From positions 1 to 64,000 of the forward strand of contig JAFPVC010000061.1 in NCBI GenBank assembly GCA_017413085.1: a stretch of 64,000 nucleotides of DNA. Direction: 5' to 3'. Source of the DNA: Prevotella sp. (lineage in GTDB: Bacteria; Bacteroidota; Bacteroidia; Bacteroidales; Bacteroidaceae). The translations under genes were made by a program, and so were the position numbers. This document shows, one piece after another, positions 53,633-61,923 of this stretch (its first letter is position 1; every line of letters starts with the position of its first letter). Under the pieces are notes generated by a model that did not search any database, was not told where the DNA came from, and saw nothing but the letters and a program-made list of their open reading frames with translations.

Positions 53633-54757
53633 ATGATAACACAAGAACAACAGAAAGACATCCGTGAGCGTGCAGAAGCATTGGCACGCTATCTCGACAT
53701 TGACAGGAAAAAGATTGAATTTGAAGAGGAGGACCTGCGTACGCAGGCTCCCGACTTTTGGGATGACCCCGACCGCGCCCGCGCGCAGATGAAGGTGGTG
53801 GGCGAACTGAAGAAATGGATTGACGGATACAAGGAGGTGAGCACGGCAGCTGAAGAACTGGACCTCGCTATGGAGTTCTACCGTGAGGAGATGGCCACCG
53901 AGGAAGAGGTGGACCAGGCATACGACCGTGCACTGAAAGCCATTGAAGACCTTGAACTGAAGAATATGCTGCGCCAGGAGGAAGACCCTATGGACGCAGT
54001 GCTGAAGATAAACTCTGGTGCCGGTGGTACCGAAGCGCAGGACTGGGCGCAGATGCTCATGCGCATGTATATGCGCTGGGCAGAGAAAGGTGGTTACAAA
54101 TGTACCATCGTGGACCTTCTGGAGGCTGACGATGCCGGCATCAAGTCGGTGACGATGCAGATAGAGAACACCGGCAGTGCCGACTACGCCTACGGCTATC
54201 TGAAGTCGGAGAGCGGCGTGCACCGTCTGGTGCGTGTCAGTCCGTACAACGCGCAGGGTAAGCGCATGACGAGCTTCGCCTCGGTGTTCGTCACACCGCT
54301 CGTTGATGATACCATAGAGGTGTATGTTGACCCCTCGCGCATATCGTGGGATACCTTCCGCTCAAGCGGTGCCGGTGGTCAGAACGTGAACAAGGTGGAG
54401 ACCGGTGTGCGCCTGCGCTATATGTATCAGGACCCTGACACGGGTGAGGAGGAGGAGATACTCATCGCCAACACCGAGAGCCGCAAGCAGCAGCAGAACC
54501 GTGAGAACGCCATGCGCCTGTTGAAGTCGCAGCTCTATGACCGTGCCATGAAGAAACGCATGGAGGCCCAGGCAGCCATAGAAGCAGGAAAGATGAAGAT
54601 AGAGTGGGGTTCGCAGATACGCTCTTATGTCTTTGACGACCGCCGCGTGAAGGACCACCGCACGAATTACCAGACCTCAGACGTTGATGCAGTGATGGAC
54701 GGCAAGCTTGACGGGTTCATAAAGGCTTACTTGATGGAGCTGAACAATAAGGACTAG
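53633..54757 (+). CDS. prfB: peptide chain release factor 2, uninterrupted frame
   Basis: A 374-residue release factor for UGA and UAA codons. The GGQ tripeptide is at residues 248-250 within SSGAGGQNVN. The codon-recognition tripeptide, SPF in E. coli RF2, reads SPY at 203-205 (VSPYNAQGKR). The frame is continuous from the ATG: the CTTTGA +1 frameshift site that many prfB genes carry around codon 25 is absent (the region reads ARYLDIDRKK in frame), so this copy cannot use frameshift autoregulation. RF1 is ruled out by the surrounding sequence. Confidence 0.94.
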   Translation: MITQEQQKDIRERAEALARYLDIDRKKIEFEEEDLRTQAPDFWDDPDRARAQMKVVGELKKWIDGYKEVSTAAEELDLAMEFYREEMATEEEVDQAYDRALKAIEDLELKNMLRQEEDPMDAVLKINSGAGGTEAQDWAQMLMRMYMRWAEKGGYKCTIVDLLEADDAGIKSVTMQIENTGSADYAYGYLKSESGVHRLVRVSPYNAQGKRMTSFASVFVTPLVDDTIEVYVDPSRISWDTFRSSGAGGQNVNKVETGVRLRYMYQDPDTGEEEEILIANTESRKQQQNRENAMRLLKSQLYDRAMKKRMEAQAAIEAGKMKIEWGSQIRSYVFDDRRVKDHRTNYQTSDVDAVMDGKLDGFIKAYLMELNNKD

Positions 54758-54839
54758 CACCTTCCCTAACCTTTCCCAAGGTGGGGAAATATATACGAAC
54801 AAGATATATTAAAATAACAACTTAAACATCTATTGAACT

Positions 54840-54983
54840 ATGAGCAAGAATAAGAACAATGCTAAGCGCAAGGCTTATGCAGAAAAGCAAGAGCAAGAAG
54901 GACGCAACGTAATCAACTGGATATTCGGCATTCTCGTAGCACTGGGTGCTGCGTATGCCATATATACCATAGCAATACAGTAA
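54840..54983 (+). CDS. 47-residue single-span membrane protein
   Basis: ATG at 54840-54842, TAA at 54981-54983. The product has a basic N terminus (MSKNKNNAKRKAYAEKQ) and one membrane segment (VINWIFGILVALGAAYAIYTI). The next gene starts on the base after its stop codon, so the two are coupled. The basic N terminus should be cytoplasmic. No family recognised. Confidence 0.72.
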   Translation: MSKNKNNAKRKAYAEKQEQEGRNVINWIFGILVALGAAYAIYTIAIQ

Positions 54984-55472
54984 ATGGAGATAGAACGCAA
55001 GTTTCTCGTGAAGAGAGACGGCAGTTTCCTTAAAGGGGTGACCTCATCATCTGAGATTGCCCAGGGTTATATGGATGTAAGGGGAGCCACCGTGCGGATT
55101 CGTCTGCGCGGCGACAAGGCATACCTTACTATCAAGGGACCGTCGGCCAACGGTATCTCTCGCTATGAGTTCGAGCGAGAGATACCGCTGGAGGATGCCC
55201 GTGAGATGCTTAAACTGTGTCGTGGAGGTCTGGTAGAGAAGACACGACACCTCGTGCCTGTGGGCAATCACACCTTTGAGGTTGATGAGTTTCACGGACG
55301 GAACGAGGGGCTGCTCTTCTGTGAGGTGGAACTAGGCAGCGAAGATGAGGCGTTTGAAAAGCCCGACTGGCTCGGACCAGAAGTAACCGGCAACCGTCAT
55401 TTCTACAACAAGGGGTTACTCTCTAACCCCTACCCCAACTGGCGCGATGAACTGCCGGAGGAATACCGCTGA
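54984..55472 (+). CDS. CYTH-domain protein (triphosphate tunnel family)
   Basis: A 162-residue CYTH protein; the defining ExExK motif is at residues 2-6 (MEIERKFLV). Later tunnel residues include VRIRLRGDKAYLTIKG near residue 37 and EVDEFHGRNEGLLFCEVE near residue 98. Family members hydrolyse inorganic triphosphate or thiamine triphosphate, or cyclise ATP; short stand-alone forms like this are most often tripolyphosphatases, which is inference. It directly abuts the 47-residue membrane protein gene. Confidence 0.88.
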   Translation: MEIERKFLVKRDGSFLKGVTSSSEIAQGYMDVRGATVRIRLRGDKAYLTIKGPSANGISRYEFEREIPLEDAREMLKLCRGGLVEKTRHLVPVGNHTFEVDEFHGRNEGLLFCEVELGSEDEAFEKPDWLGPEVTGNRHFYNKGLLSNPYPNWRDELPEEYR

Positions 55473-55486
55473 CATGATTAACGAGA

Positions 55487-55560
55487 CAAAGAGAAACAAA
55501 AAAGAGAAAAGAGAGAGGAAAGAGAGATAGACAAAAAAGAAAGGAAGATTTAGTCTGGAG
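55487..55560. repeat. polypurine tract
   Basis: On the plus strand about 75 bases are nearly all A and G with very few pyrimidines, between the CYTH and YARHG genes. It could form unusual DNA structure or be a purine-rich mRNA leader. It is not coding. Confidence 0.7.
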
Positions 55561-55601
55561 AAGACTAAAGAAGATACTTGAATAATATATCACTAAACAA
55601 C

Positions 55602-56621
55602 ATGAAGAAATCATTATTTTCCCTGCTGTTGCTCTGCATTGCCATAGGCATAAAAGCGCAGATTTCAGCAAACGGCAACTGGTATAACGGTTCGCTCGTC
55701 TTCACAGCGAAGAACATGCCTGGCGGTCGCATTGTCATGAACGCCACAGCCGAAGGCGAAGAGATAGAGTTTGCCCTCACACCCGTGCAGGGCAAGAAAG
55801 ACTCCTACCGCGTTACAGACGGCCCTAACGGCGGATTCAACATCTACGAGAAAATCCAGACCGTGCGACACAGAAAGCAGGGCGGACTTGACGCACTGTG
55901 CTTCTACGATTCTAAAGGTCTGCTGCAGGCCGTCATGTCAAACGAGCGCGAGGACGATGCAGTGGCATTAAACAAGAGTCGCTGGCTCAGTCAAGTGGCT
56001 GGCGAATACCATGGTATCGACATGGACTCCGAGGGCATACTTATTATTTACGGGCCAGACGAAAAATACCACAAAGGCAAGCTCAGCATCAACGGACAAC
56101 TCGTGGGATATGAGATTGAGACCTTCAACGGCAACGTGACAGGCTACATCCGCATTAACGGCACTGCCACCATGCTGGACTGCGCTGTCGAAACAGGAAG
56201 TATGTGGGAGCTTGTACCAACGCTTGACGACCTGCGCCTCTACGAGACCAAAGCCAACGGCGACGACACCTATTTCTTTGATCGCAAGAGGAATGGCATG
56301 TCATTTTATCTGCCATGGTATGACGACGAGAACTCCGACGGCCGTTTTGCCTATGCCAACAAGGTGCTGCTCAACGACAAGCGTTTCCGCTCATTCGACA
56401 AGCCCACACTGCGCATCATGCGCAACTCTATACTCGCCCACCACGGCTATCAATTCAAGTCATCCGACCTGAAGGAATACTTCATGGACAAGGTATGGTA
56501 TGCCCCACGTGCCACAAACGACGGCATAAACGAGGAGCTGTCGCTCATAGAGCAACTGAACATTGAACTTATCAAGGCAGAGGAAGAAAATCCCGAACAC
56601 GACAACTACATTAAACAATAA
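55602..56621 (+). CDS. secreted protein with C-terminal YARHG domain
   Basis: A 339-residue protein with signal peptide MKKSLFSLLLLCIAIGIKAQ; the ATG at 55602 is preferred to one at 55578 because it begins the signal. Residues about 265-325 match the YARHG domain: RIMRNSILAHHGYQFKSSDL, then KVWYAPR and a final LSLIEQLNIELI. This domain is thought to be extracellular and possibly peptidoglycan-associated. The middle part is beta-rich and unrecognised. It is 17 bases upstream of the GH97 gene. Confidence 0.78.
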   Translation: MKKSLFSLLLLCIAIGIKAQISANGNWYNGSLVFTAKNMPGGRIVMNATAEGEEIEFALTPVQGKKDSYRVTDGPNGGFNIYEKIQTVRHRKQGGLDALCFYDSKGLLQAVMSNEREDDAVALNKSRWLSQVAGEYHGIDMDSEGILIIYGPDEKYHKGKLSINGQLVGYEIETFNGNVTGYIRINGTATMLDCAVETGSMWELVPTLDDLRLYETKANGDDTYFFDRKRNGMSFYLPWYDDENSDGRFAYANKVLLNDKRFRSFDKPTLRIMRNSILAHHGYQFKSSDLKEYFMDKVWYAPRATNDGINEELSLIEQLNIELIKAEEENPEHDNYIKQ

Positions 56622-56638
56622 AAACTAAATTGATCCGA

Positions 56639-58627
56639 ATGAAAAAAACATTTCTCACACTGATTCTTGCTGCAAACGCAGCAAGCAGCATCATGGCCGA
56701 CACAAAGACCGTCACATCACCTGATGGCCGTCTGTCTGTCGACATCAACCTGAACAACGGCCAGCTTACATACAACGTATGCTATGACGGAAAAGAGATG
56801 CTCAAGCCCTCACGCCTGGGCCTCAACACCGACATGGGCGACTACACACAAAACCTCAGCATCACCGACACACGCAACCGCACCATCGACGACACCTATT
56901 CCATGCGTGGAACGAAGGCATCTACAGTGCGCTACAATGCCAACTGCATCGACATAGACCTAAAAGCCGACAAAAGCCGCGGCCGCATCATGACGCTTAC
57001 CATGCAGGTAAGCAACAACGACATAGCCTACCGCTACACTTTTGACGAGGCAAAAGGTTCCGACAACAACGCACCACGCCGTGTAACCATACTGAGCGAG
57101 GCATCATCATTCCGTCTGCCCGACGTTACCACCACGTTCATCTGTCCTCAGATTGACGGCAACAACAAAGGCTGGATGGGCACCAAGCCCAGCTACGAGG
57201 AGGAATACGTGGCCGATGACAAGATGGACAAACCGTCACGCTTCGGCAAGGGCTACACGTTCCCCTGTCTGTTCCGCGTGGGCAACGACGGCTGGGTGCT
57301 TGTCAGCGAGACCGGCGTGGGCTCCAACTACTGCGCCTCTCACCTCAGCGACTTCAACAGTGCAACAGGCTACACCGTAGCATATCCTGACCCATCAGAG
57401 AACCACGGCCTCGGCTCCACCACGCCTGCCATGTCACTGCCAGGCTCTACACCGTGGCGTACAATTACCGTAGGCACCTCACTGAAGCCTATAACCGAGA
57501 CCACCGTGGCCTACGACGTGGTTGAGCCACTGTACGAACCAAGCCGACAGTACAAGCCAGGCCGTTACACATGGTCATGGCTGATATGGCAGGACAACTC
57601 CATGAACTACAACGACCAGGTGGCATTTATAGATGTAGCATCCAAGATGGGCTTCGAATACATCCTCGTTGACGCCCTCTGGGACACCCAGGTTGGTCGT
57701 GAGCGCATTGCCGAGCTCAGCCGCTACGCACAGTCAAAGGGCGTCAGCCTCATGCTGTGGTACAACAGCAACGGCTATGCCAACGATGCTCCACAGGGAC
57801 CTCGCAACGGTATGAACACGGCCATCAGCCGCGAACGCGAAATGGCATGGATGGAGAAAATCGGCGTAAAGGGCATCAAGGTTGACTTCTTCGGCGGCGA
57901 CAAGCAGCAGACCATGCAGCTCTACGAAGACATCCTGAGCGATGCCAACCGCCACGGCATTCAGGTGATATTCCACGGATGCACCCTTCCACGCGGATGG
58001 GAGCGCATGTATCCAAACTTTGTGGCATCCGAGGCCGTACTGGCATCTGAGAACGTCTACTTCTCCGAGCACCACGCCAAGCAAGAGGGGTTTGAACTGA
58101 CCATGCACCCATTCTGCCGCAACACCGTTGCTGCAATGGACTGGGGCGGCACTATCATGAACCACTACATGAGCAAAGACAACAAGAGCCGTCACCGCCG
58201 CTACACTTCCGACACCTTTGAAATGGCGGCAGCCATCATGAACCAGTCTTCCATACAGTGCATCTGCATGCAGGAAAGCAACTTCAGCGAACTGCAACAA
58301 TTCCAGCTCGATTTCCTGCGCAGCGTACCTACAACATGGTCTGAGACACGCTTCATTGACGGCTACCCGACGAAATACGCCGTACTGGCACGCAAGTCTA
58401 CCGAAGGCAAATGGTACGTCAGCGGACTGAACGGCGAGTCTACCGTGCGCACACTCACCCTCACCCTGCCCGAGTTTGCCGGCAAGACCGTAACGCTGTA
58501 TCAGGACATGCCACTGAAGAAAGGCGAAACCTTCCTCGCTCCGCAGAAGACCACAGCAAAGGTTGACAAGGCCGGACGCGTGAAAGTGACAATGCAACCA
58601 CTGGGCGGCATAATCATCACAGAATAA
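56639..58627 (+). CDS. glycoside hydrolase family 97, retaining-type
   Basis: A 662-residue secreted or periplasmic alpha-glycosidase. Signal peptide residues 1-20 end SSIMA. An N-terminal beta-supersandwich (to about 275) is followed by the TIM barrel (WSWLIWQDNSMNYNDQ near residue 313) and a C-terminal beta domain. The barrel motif GIKVDFFGGD puts Asp416 where retaining GH97 alpha-galactosidases have their nucleophile; inverting SusB-type enzymes have a different, glutamate-based site. Alpha-galactosidase or similar activity is therefore more likely than SusB alpha-glucosidase. No SusC/D pair lies near it. The start ATG at 56639 is preferred over TTG at 56630. Confidence 0.9.
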   Translation: MKKTFLTLILAANAASSIMADTKTVTSPDGRLSVDINLNNGQLTYNVCYDGKEMLKPSRLGLNTDMGDYTQNLSITDTRNRTIDDTYSMRGTKASTVRYNANCIDIDLKADKSRGRIMTLTMQVSNNDIAYRYTFDEAKGSDNNAPRRVTILSEASSFRLPDVTTTFICPQIDGNNKGWMGTKPSYEEEYVADDKMDKPSRFGKGYTFPCLFRVGNDGWVLVSETGVGSNYCASHLSDFNSATGYTVAYPDPSENHGLGSTTPAMSLPGSTPWRTITVGTSLKPITETTVAYDVVEPLYEPSRQYKPGRYTWSWLIWQDNSMNYNDQVAFIDVASKMGFEYILVDALWDTQVGRERIAELSRYAQSKGVSLMLWYNSNGYANDAPQGPRNGMNTAISREREMAWMEKIGVKGIKVDFFGGDKQQTMQLYEDILSDANRHGIQVIFHGCTLPRGWERMYPNFVASEAVLASENVYFSEHHAKQEGFELTMHPFCRNTVAAMDWGGTIMNHYMSKDNKSRHRRYTSDTFEMAAAIMNQSSIQCICMQESNFSELQQFQLDFLRSVPTTWSETRFIDGYPTKYAVLARKSTEGKWYVSGLNGESTVRTLTLTLPEFAGKTVTLYQDMPLKKGETFLAPQKTTAKVDKAGRVKVTMQPLGGIIITE

Positions 58628-58650
58628 ATATTTAAACAGACACACGAGAA

Positions 58651-59160
58651 ATGACAACGTCAGCAAACCTGTATTCACTCTCTGTCAGAGAGCCACGCTC
58701 GCTGCTCTTTGCAGCCATGTTCATCATAGGCAACATACTACTGCCGCAGGTGTGCCACCTTGTGCCGCAAGGCGGACTGATTCTCCTGCCCATCTATTTC
58801 TTCACCCTCGTGGGTGCATATAAATACGGATGGCAGGTAGGATTGCTGACGGCTCTGCTCTCGCCTATAGTCAATTCGCTATTGTTCGGCATGCCGCCAA
58901 CCACGGCACTGCCGGCAATAACCATAAAGTCGGTGCTGCTTGCCCTGGCAGCCGGCTTCACGGCTTCGCGATACAAGAAAGTAAGCATACCGCTACTGCT
59001 TGCCGTCGTACTATTCTATCAGGTTGTCGGCTCAGGAATAGAATCACTGATGAACGGCTCGCTGGCCGACGGCTTTCAGGATTTCCGCATAGGCATACCG
59101 GGCATGTTACTGCAGGTAGTCGGTGGCTATTTCTTCATCAAATACGTTACGACAAAGTAG
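58651..59160 (+). CDS. ECF transporter S component-like membrane protein
   Basis: A 169-residue protein with about five or six hydrophobic segments and the layout of ECF substrate-binding (S) components: GLILLPIYFFTLVGAYKYGWQVGLL in the middle (residues near 42-66), then ALLSPIVNSLLFGMPP. These bind vitamins or metal cofactors and work with shared T and A1/A2 subunits, which are not in this window. Substrate unknown. It follows GH97 by 23 bases, which may mean cotranscription rather than shared function. Confidence 0.72.
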   Translation: MTTSANLYSLSVREPRSLLFAAMFIIGNILLPQVCHLVPQGGLILLPIYFFTLVGAYKYGWQVGLLTALLSPIVNSLLFGMPPTTALPAITIKSVLLALAAGFTASRYKKVSIPLLLAVVLFYQVVGSGIESLMNGSLADGFQDFRIGIPGMLLQVVGGYFFIKYVTTK

Positions 59161-59190
59161 TTAACAAAGAAAAATACCTACACGTCAGTA

Positions 59191-59222
59191 TTGTGTAATT
59201 GAAAAAAAATCCGTAACTTTGC
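59191..59222 (+). promoter_or_regulatory. promoter of the calycin-like/FMN-binding operon
   Basis: TTG at 59191-59193 and TAACTTTGC at 59214-59222, spacing 20 bases, 70 bases before the first gene. Confidence 0.75.
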
Positions 59223-59291
59223 ACACGAAACGGTAGAATAACCGGTTTATTATAGTTACAGGTAAAAAGATTACACAACACTCAAAAAAAC

Positions 59292-60101
59292 ATGAAGAAA
59301 AAACTACTGCTATTTGCTGCTATCACGATGACGGCAGCATGCGCCAAGGCACAGATGCACAGTGCCATGAACTTTATCGGCAATGCCACATTCACTGCCG
59401 TCACATTCCAAGCCTCGCAGGACAACGCAAAGGACACTGTCATCATAGCCGATGGCAACACTTCTGTCACCCTGCCCGAACTGCATTACAATGCTATGGG
59501 CATGACCCTGCCCTCAATCAAATTCACTGACCTGACCTATGTCATGGAAGGTAATCCGATGGCAGGCACGGGCAAGTTCACATGGGAGAAGCAATATGCC
59601 GACACCGTCATCACCCTTGCCGACGGCGTGACAGAAAAGCATCTTACAAACGTAACGCTCAAGGTGGTCTATACACACACAAGCGGACAGCTTGACGTGG
59701 ATGTCACATTCAACTACGGCTCTATGCCTTCACCCCTGCATTATGTTCAGCAAGGCTACTATACCGTCGTGCCAAACGACTGGAATCTCGTCGGACGCGG
59801 CACTTCAAAGAATCCCTACAAGGTATATGATGAAGACGACGTGACCGCCATCAAGGATGCCGTGACAAACGGTGCAAGTGCCGAGGGCATATATTTCCAG
59901 GCCATGAGCGATGTCACGTATGCCGAGAACACGTATGCCGCCGGCACCGTCTTCAACCTGCCTGGTTCTGCCGATGCCGTTGCAAGCGTAAAGGCAGACA
60001 ACAGCGTAGCCGCAAGCAAAACAATTAAAGTAATCAAGGACGGACGCATCGTCATACTGGGTAACGGCAATGCCTACGGTGCCACCGGACTGGAATTTTA
60101 A
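59292..60101 (+). CDS. secreted calycin-like domain protein
   Basis: A 269-residue protein with a signal peptide ending in AKAQ. The body fits the Bacteroidetes calycin-like family: beta-strand repeats such as GMTLPSIKFTDLTYVME, KFTWEKQYADTVITL and VTLKVVYTHTSGQLDVDVTF. The calycin fold binds small hydrophobic ligands in other groups; ligand unknown here. The C terminus (IKVIKDGRIVILGNGNAYG) has the look of a short C-terminal sorting tail. It leads an operon with an FMN-binding protein and a small membrane protein. Confidence 0.75.
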   Translation: MKKKLLLFAAITMTAACAKAQMHSAMNFIGNATFTAVTFQASQDNAKDTVIIADGNTSVTLPELHYNAMGMTLPSIKFTDLTYVMEGNPMAGTGKFTWEKQYADTVITLADGVTEKHLTNVTLKVVYTHTSGQLDVDVTFNYGSMPSPLHYVQQGYYTVVPNDWNLVGRGTSKNPYKVYDEDDVTAIKDAVTNGASAEGIYFQAMSDVTYAENTYAAGTVFNLPGSADAVASVKADNSVAASKTIKVIKDGRIVILGNGNAYGATGLEF

Positions 60102-60107
60102 GACTAT

Positions 60108-60512
60108 ATGAGCAATATCAGGACTACCATGCTGGGCACAGCAACAATGCTTCTGCTCAGCCTCACGGCCTCAGCCGACGACGTGATGAAGAAACAGGCT
60201 GACGGCACCTATGTGGTAAACACCACCACCATTTGCAAGGCCAAGGGCTACAAGAGCACCACGCCGGTCGAGGTATATATCAAGGGCGGCAAGGTGGTCA
60301 AGGTGGTCTCGCTGCCCAACACCGAGGGCAAGGGCTACTATGCCAGGGTCGAGAAAAATCTCGTCGGCAAATTAGCCGGTCAGAAGGTGGCCAAGGCCAA
60401 GAAGATGGCAGAGCAGCCCAAGGTTGACGGCTGCACGGGTGCCACAATGAGCACACGCGCAGTGCAGCAGAACGTGAAGGCGGCTCTTGACTATTACCAG
60501 AAGCATAAATGA
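60108..60512 (+). CDS. FMN-binding domain protein with covalent flavinylation motif
   Basis: A 134-residue exported protein: signal peptide up to about LSLTASA, then an FMN-bind domain with KVVKVVSLPNTEGKGYYARV and, near the C terminus, DGCTGATMSTRAV (residues 107-119). This fits the ApbE-type flavin transfer motif D-x-x-(S/T)-G-A-T, with Thr113 as the likely acceptor of FMN by a phosphoester bond. It should carry electrons on the outer face of the membrane. It is 6 bases after the calycin-like gene and overlaps the next gene by ATGA. Confidence 0.88.
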   Translation: MSNIRTTMLGTATMLLLSLTASADDVMKKQADGTYVVNTTTICKAKGYKSTTPVEVYIKGGKVVKVVSLPNTEGKGYYARVEKNLVGKLAGQKVAKAKKMAEQPKVDGCTGATMSTRAVQQNVKAALDYYQKHK

Positions 60513-60739
60513 CATACCTTATTCTCTGTTTCATCTGCATTGCCCTGCTGGCATGTCTTGCAGCTGGTTCAATATTCGGACTGCTGCGGTTCAACATCAA
60601 GCCCCTGGCATTCGTCATCGGCATGGCAGGGTTCGCACTGTTTTACATGGCACAGTCTGACGGCGAGATTCACAATCTGTCACTGCGCATGGCAAAAATG
60701 ATAGTGCGTATGGTGCAGTTTGTGGTTCATCTATTTTGA
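60509..60739 (+). CDS. small two-span membrane protein
   Basis: A 76-residue protein with hydrophobic segments at about 3-25 and 32-48, and a C-terminal amphipathic basic helix (SLRMAKMIVRMVQFVVHLF). It overlaps the FMN-binding gene by 4 bases and may form the membrane partner of that protein. No family recognised. Confidence 0.7.
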   Translation: MTYLILCFICIALLACLAAGSIFGLLRFNIKPLAFVIGMAGFALFYMAQSDGEIHNLSLRMAKMIVRMVQFVVHLF

Positions 60740-60794
60740 CCGTTATTGGAGAAATACGACAATGTTAAAATTGTAAAGTTTTCTTAAATCCTGG

Positions 60795-60813
60795 CAATCA
60801 GCACCTGATTACA
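60795..60813. repeat. minimal TAATCAGG-type repeat
   Basis: One unit, CAATCAGCACCTGATTAC, matching the clusters at 3.0, 27.1 and 44.3 kb. It sits just beyond the 3' end of the ncRNA on the minus strand. Confidence 0.6.
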
Positions 60814-60824
60814 ACGAAACGGAG

Positions 60825-61062
60825 GAAAAAACAAATACGAAGTCGCCCTGCGCGGAAAATCCCGTGCAGGGCGACTTCGTATTTAGCGCTCAGACGCGCC
60901 TAAATCAAACGCACTCCCATTTGTAGGGAGTTTGTCCAACCTATGCTTTTCAGGCGCTTAAAATGAGTTTTCTGTTTTGTGGAGAAACAGAAAAATTTCA
61001 AGCGACCACAAGCGCAATACCTTACAACACCTTTTTGAGATTGGAACGTCTATCTGTTTTTT
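60825..61062 (-). ncRNA. structured non-coding RNA with own promoter and terminator
   Basis: A leftward transcription unit without a reading frame, about 235 bases. The promoter TAACTTTGC is at 61069-61077. Stems are clear on the minus strand: a closing stem pairing 61011-61020 with 60879-60890 (10 bp with a 2-base bulge); an inner hairpin at about 60968-60992 (TTTCTGTTT with AAACAGAAA); and a stem-loop at about 60917-60945 with ACTCCC facing GGGAGT. The end is a 19-bp perfect terminator (60833-60851 with 60866-60884) followed by TTTGTTTTTT. Size, rod shape and isolated placement suggest a 6S-like or Bacteroidales-1-type RNA, but I cannot confirm the family. Confidence 0.65.
60833..60884 (-). 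terminator. ncRNA terminator
   Basis: A perfect 19-bp stem with a 14-base loop, followed on the minus strand by a T-rich run. It could also stop the convergent transcript of the 76-residue membrane protein. Its loop-distal arm shares bases 60879-60884 with the proposed closing stem of the ncRNA. Confidence 0.85.
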
Positions 61063-61068
61063 CAGTGT

Positions 61069-61077
61069 GCAAAGTTA
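61069..61077 (-). promoter_or_regulatory. ncRNA promoter (-7 element)
   Basis: Minus-strand TAACTTTGC with transcription predicted to start near 61062. There is no start codon with a reasonable frame downstream. Confidence 0.7.
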
Positions 61078-61165
61078 CGAAAAATATTCTTTAGAGCCTA
61101 ACCTTTTCCTTCTGTTTTTCTGTTATATACACAAAAATCACCCTTTAGGGTAACACTCCCCTCTC

Positions 61166-61906
61166 TTATATCAGGTTCAGGTCTTCGCAGGCGTTTATCG
61201 CCTGCATGATGGTATGTGTGTCTGTTTTCTTGAATATATTGCTCAGGTGCCGCTTCACCGTGTTACGGCTGATAAACATGCTCTGAGCCAGTTCATCGTA
61301 GGAACTGCCCGTGCGCGAACGGAGCAGTATATCTTTCTCCCTGTCGGTCAGTTCTATTCGCAACGGTGTATCGTCAAACGCTCCCGCCTCCATGTCATAG
61401 CGGTAGACGTCGCCGTCGGGCATCACAAGCAGGCACCCCATCCTGTCTGCCGTAGACTCGCGCACTGTGTTCAGGCTGATTATGCGCAGTCCGCCGAACA
61501 CGGCTTCCTTCACCCTACTGTCTGGTATGAGCATTATGATGGTCTTCTGCCTCACGTACACCTCATGGCCGTCAACACTTATTGGATAATCCATTATACA
61601 CACCAGTCCGTCTCGTCCCTTGGTGAAATGCTCGCCTACCACCACACAGAGTTGTCCGCTCATATTCATCAACCTGTGGCGCACCTCATCCGTGGTATGG
61701 CTCCAATAAGGATTCAGGCACGAAGCATCCGCCTCTGAGCGTTCACCGAGAAACATCATCCTCTCCGACCGCCACAACAAAGCACGCTCGTTGAAGTCAA
61801 TTACGAACATGCTGTGCCGCGTCAGCAACTGTGCAGCCCTCACGGTGTCGAGTATGCACTGCACTATATTGTCAGTATCATTTCCTATCCTTAGAGTATC
61901 AGCCAT
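61166..61906 (-). CDS. LuxR-type transcriptional regulator
   Basis: A protein of 246 residues (253 from the alternative start at 61927). The C-terminal 60 residues form a LuxR helix-turn-helix: LTDREKDILLRSRTGSSYDE, then AQSMFISRNTVKRHLSNIFKK. The N-terminal part looks like a PAS-type sensor (FVIDFNERALLWRSERMMF). It has no receiver domain, so it may sense a ligand. The start at 61906 is preferred because the TAACTTTGC at 61934-61942 would leave the upstream ATG leaderless. Targets unknown; the truncated glycosyltransferase lies directly upstream. Confidence 0.85.
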   Translation of the reverse strand: MADTLRIGNDTDNIVQCILDTVRAAQLLTRHSMFVIDFNERALLWRSERMMFLGERSEADASCLNPYWSHTTDEVRHRLMNMSGQLCVVVGEHFTKGRDGLVCIMDYPISVDGHEVYVRQKTIIMLIPDSRVKEAVFGGLRIISLNTVRESTADRMGCLLVMPDGDVYRYDMEAGAFDDTPLRIELTDREKDILLRSRTGSSYDELAQSMFISRNTVKRHLSNIFKKTDTHTIMQAINACEDLNLI

Positions 61907-61923
61907 CAGATTGTCATTTGTTA

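Noticed and set aside
57734-58678. Open frame of 314 codons opposite the GH97 gene
   Set aside because: GH97 on the plus strand is clear. The antisense product is unstructured in pattern and has no promoter.
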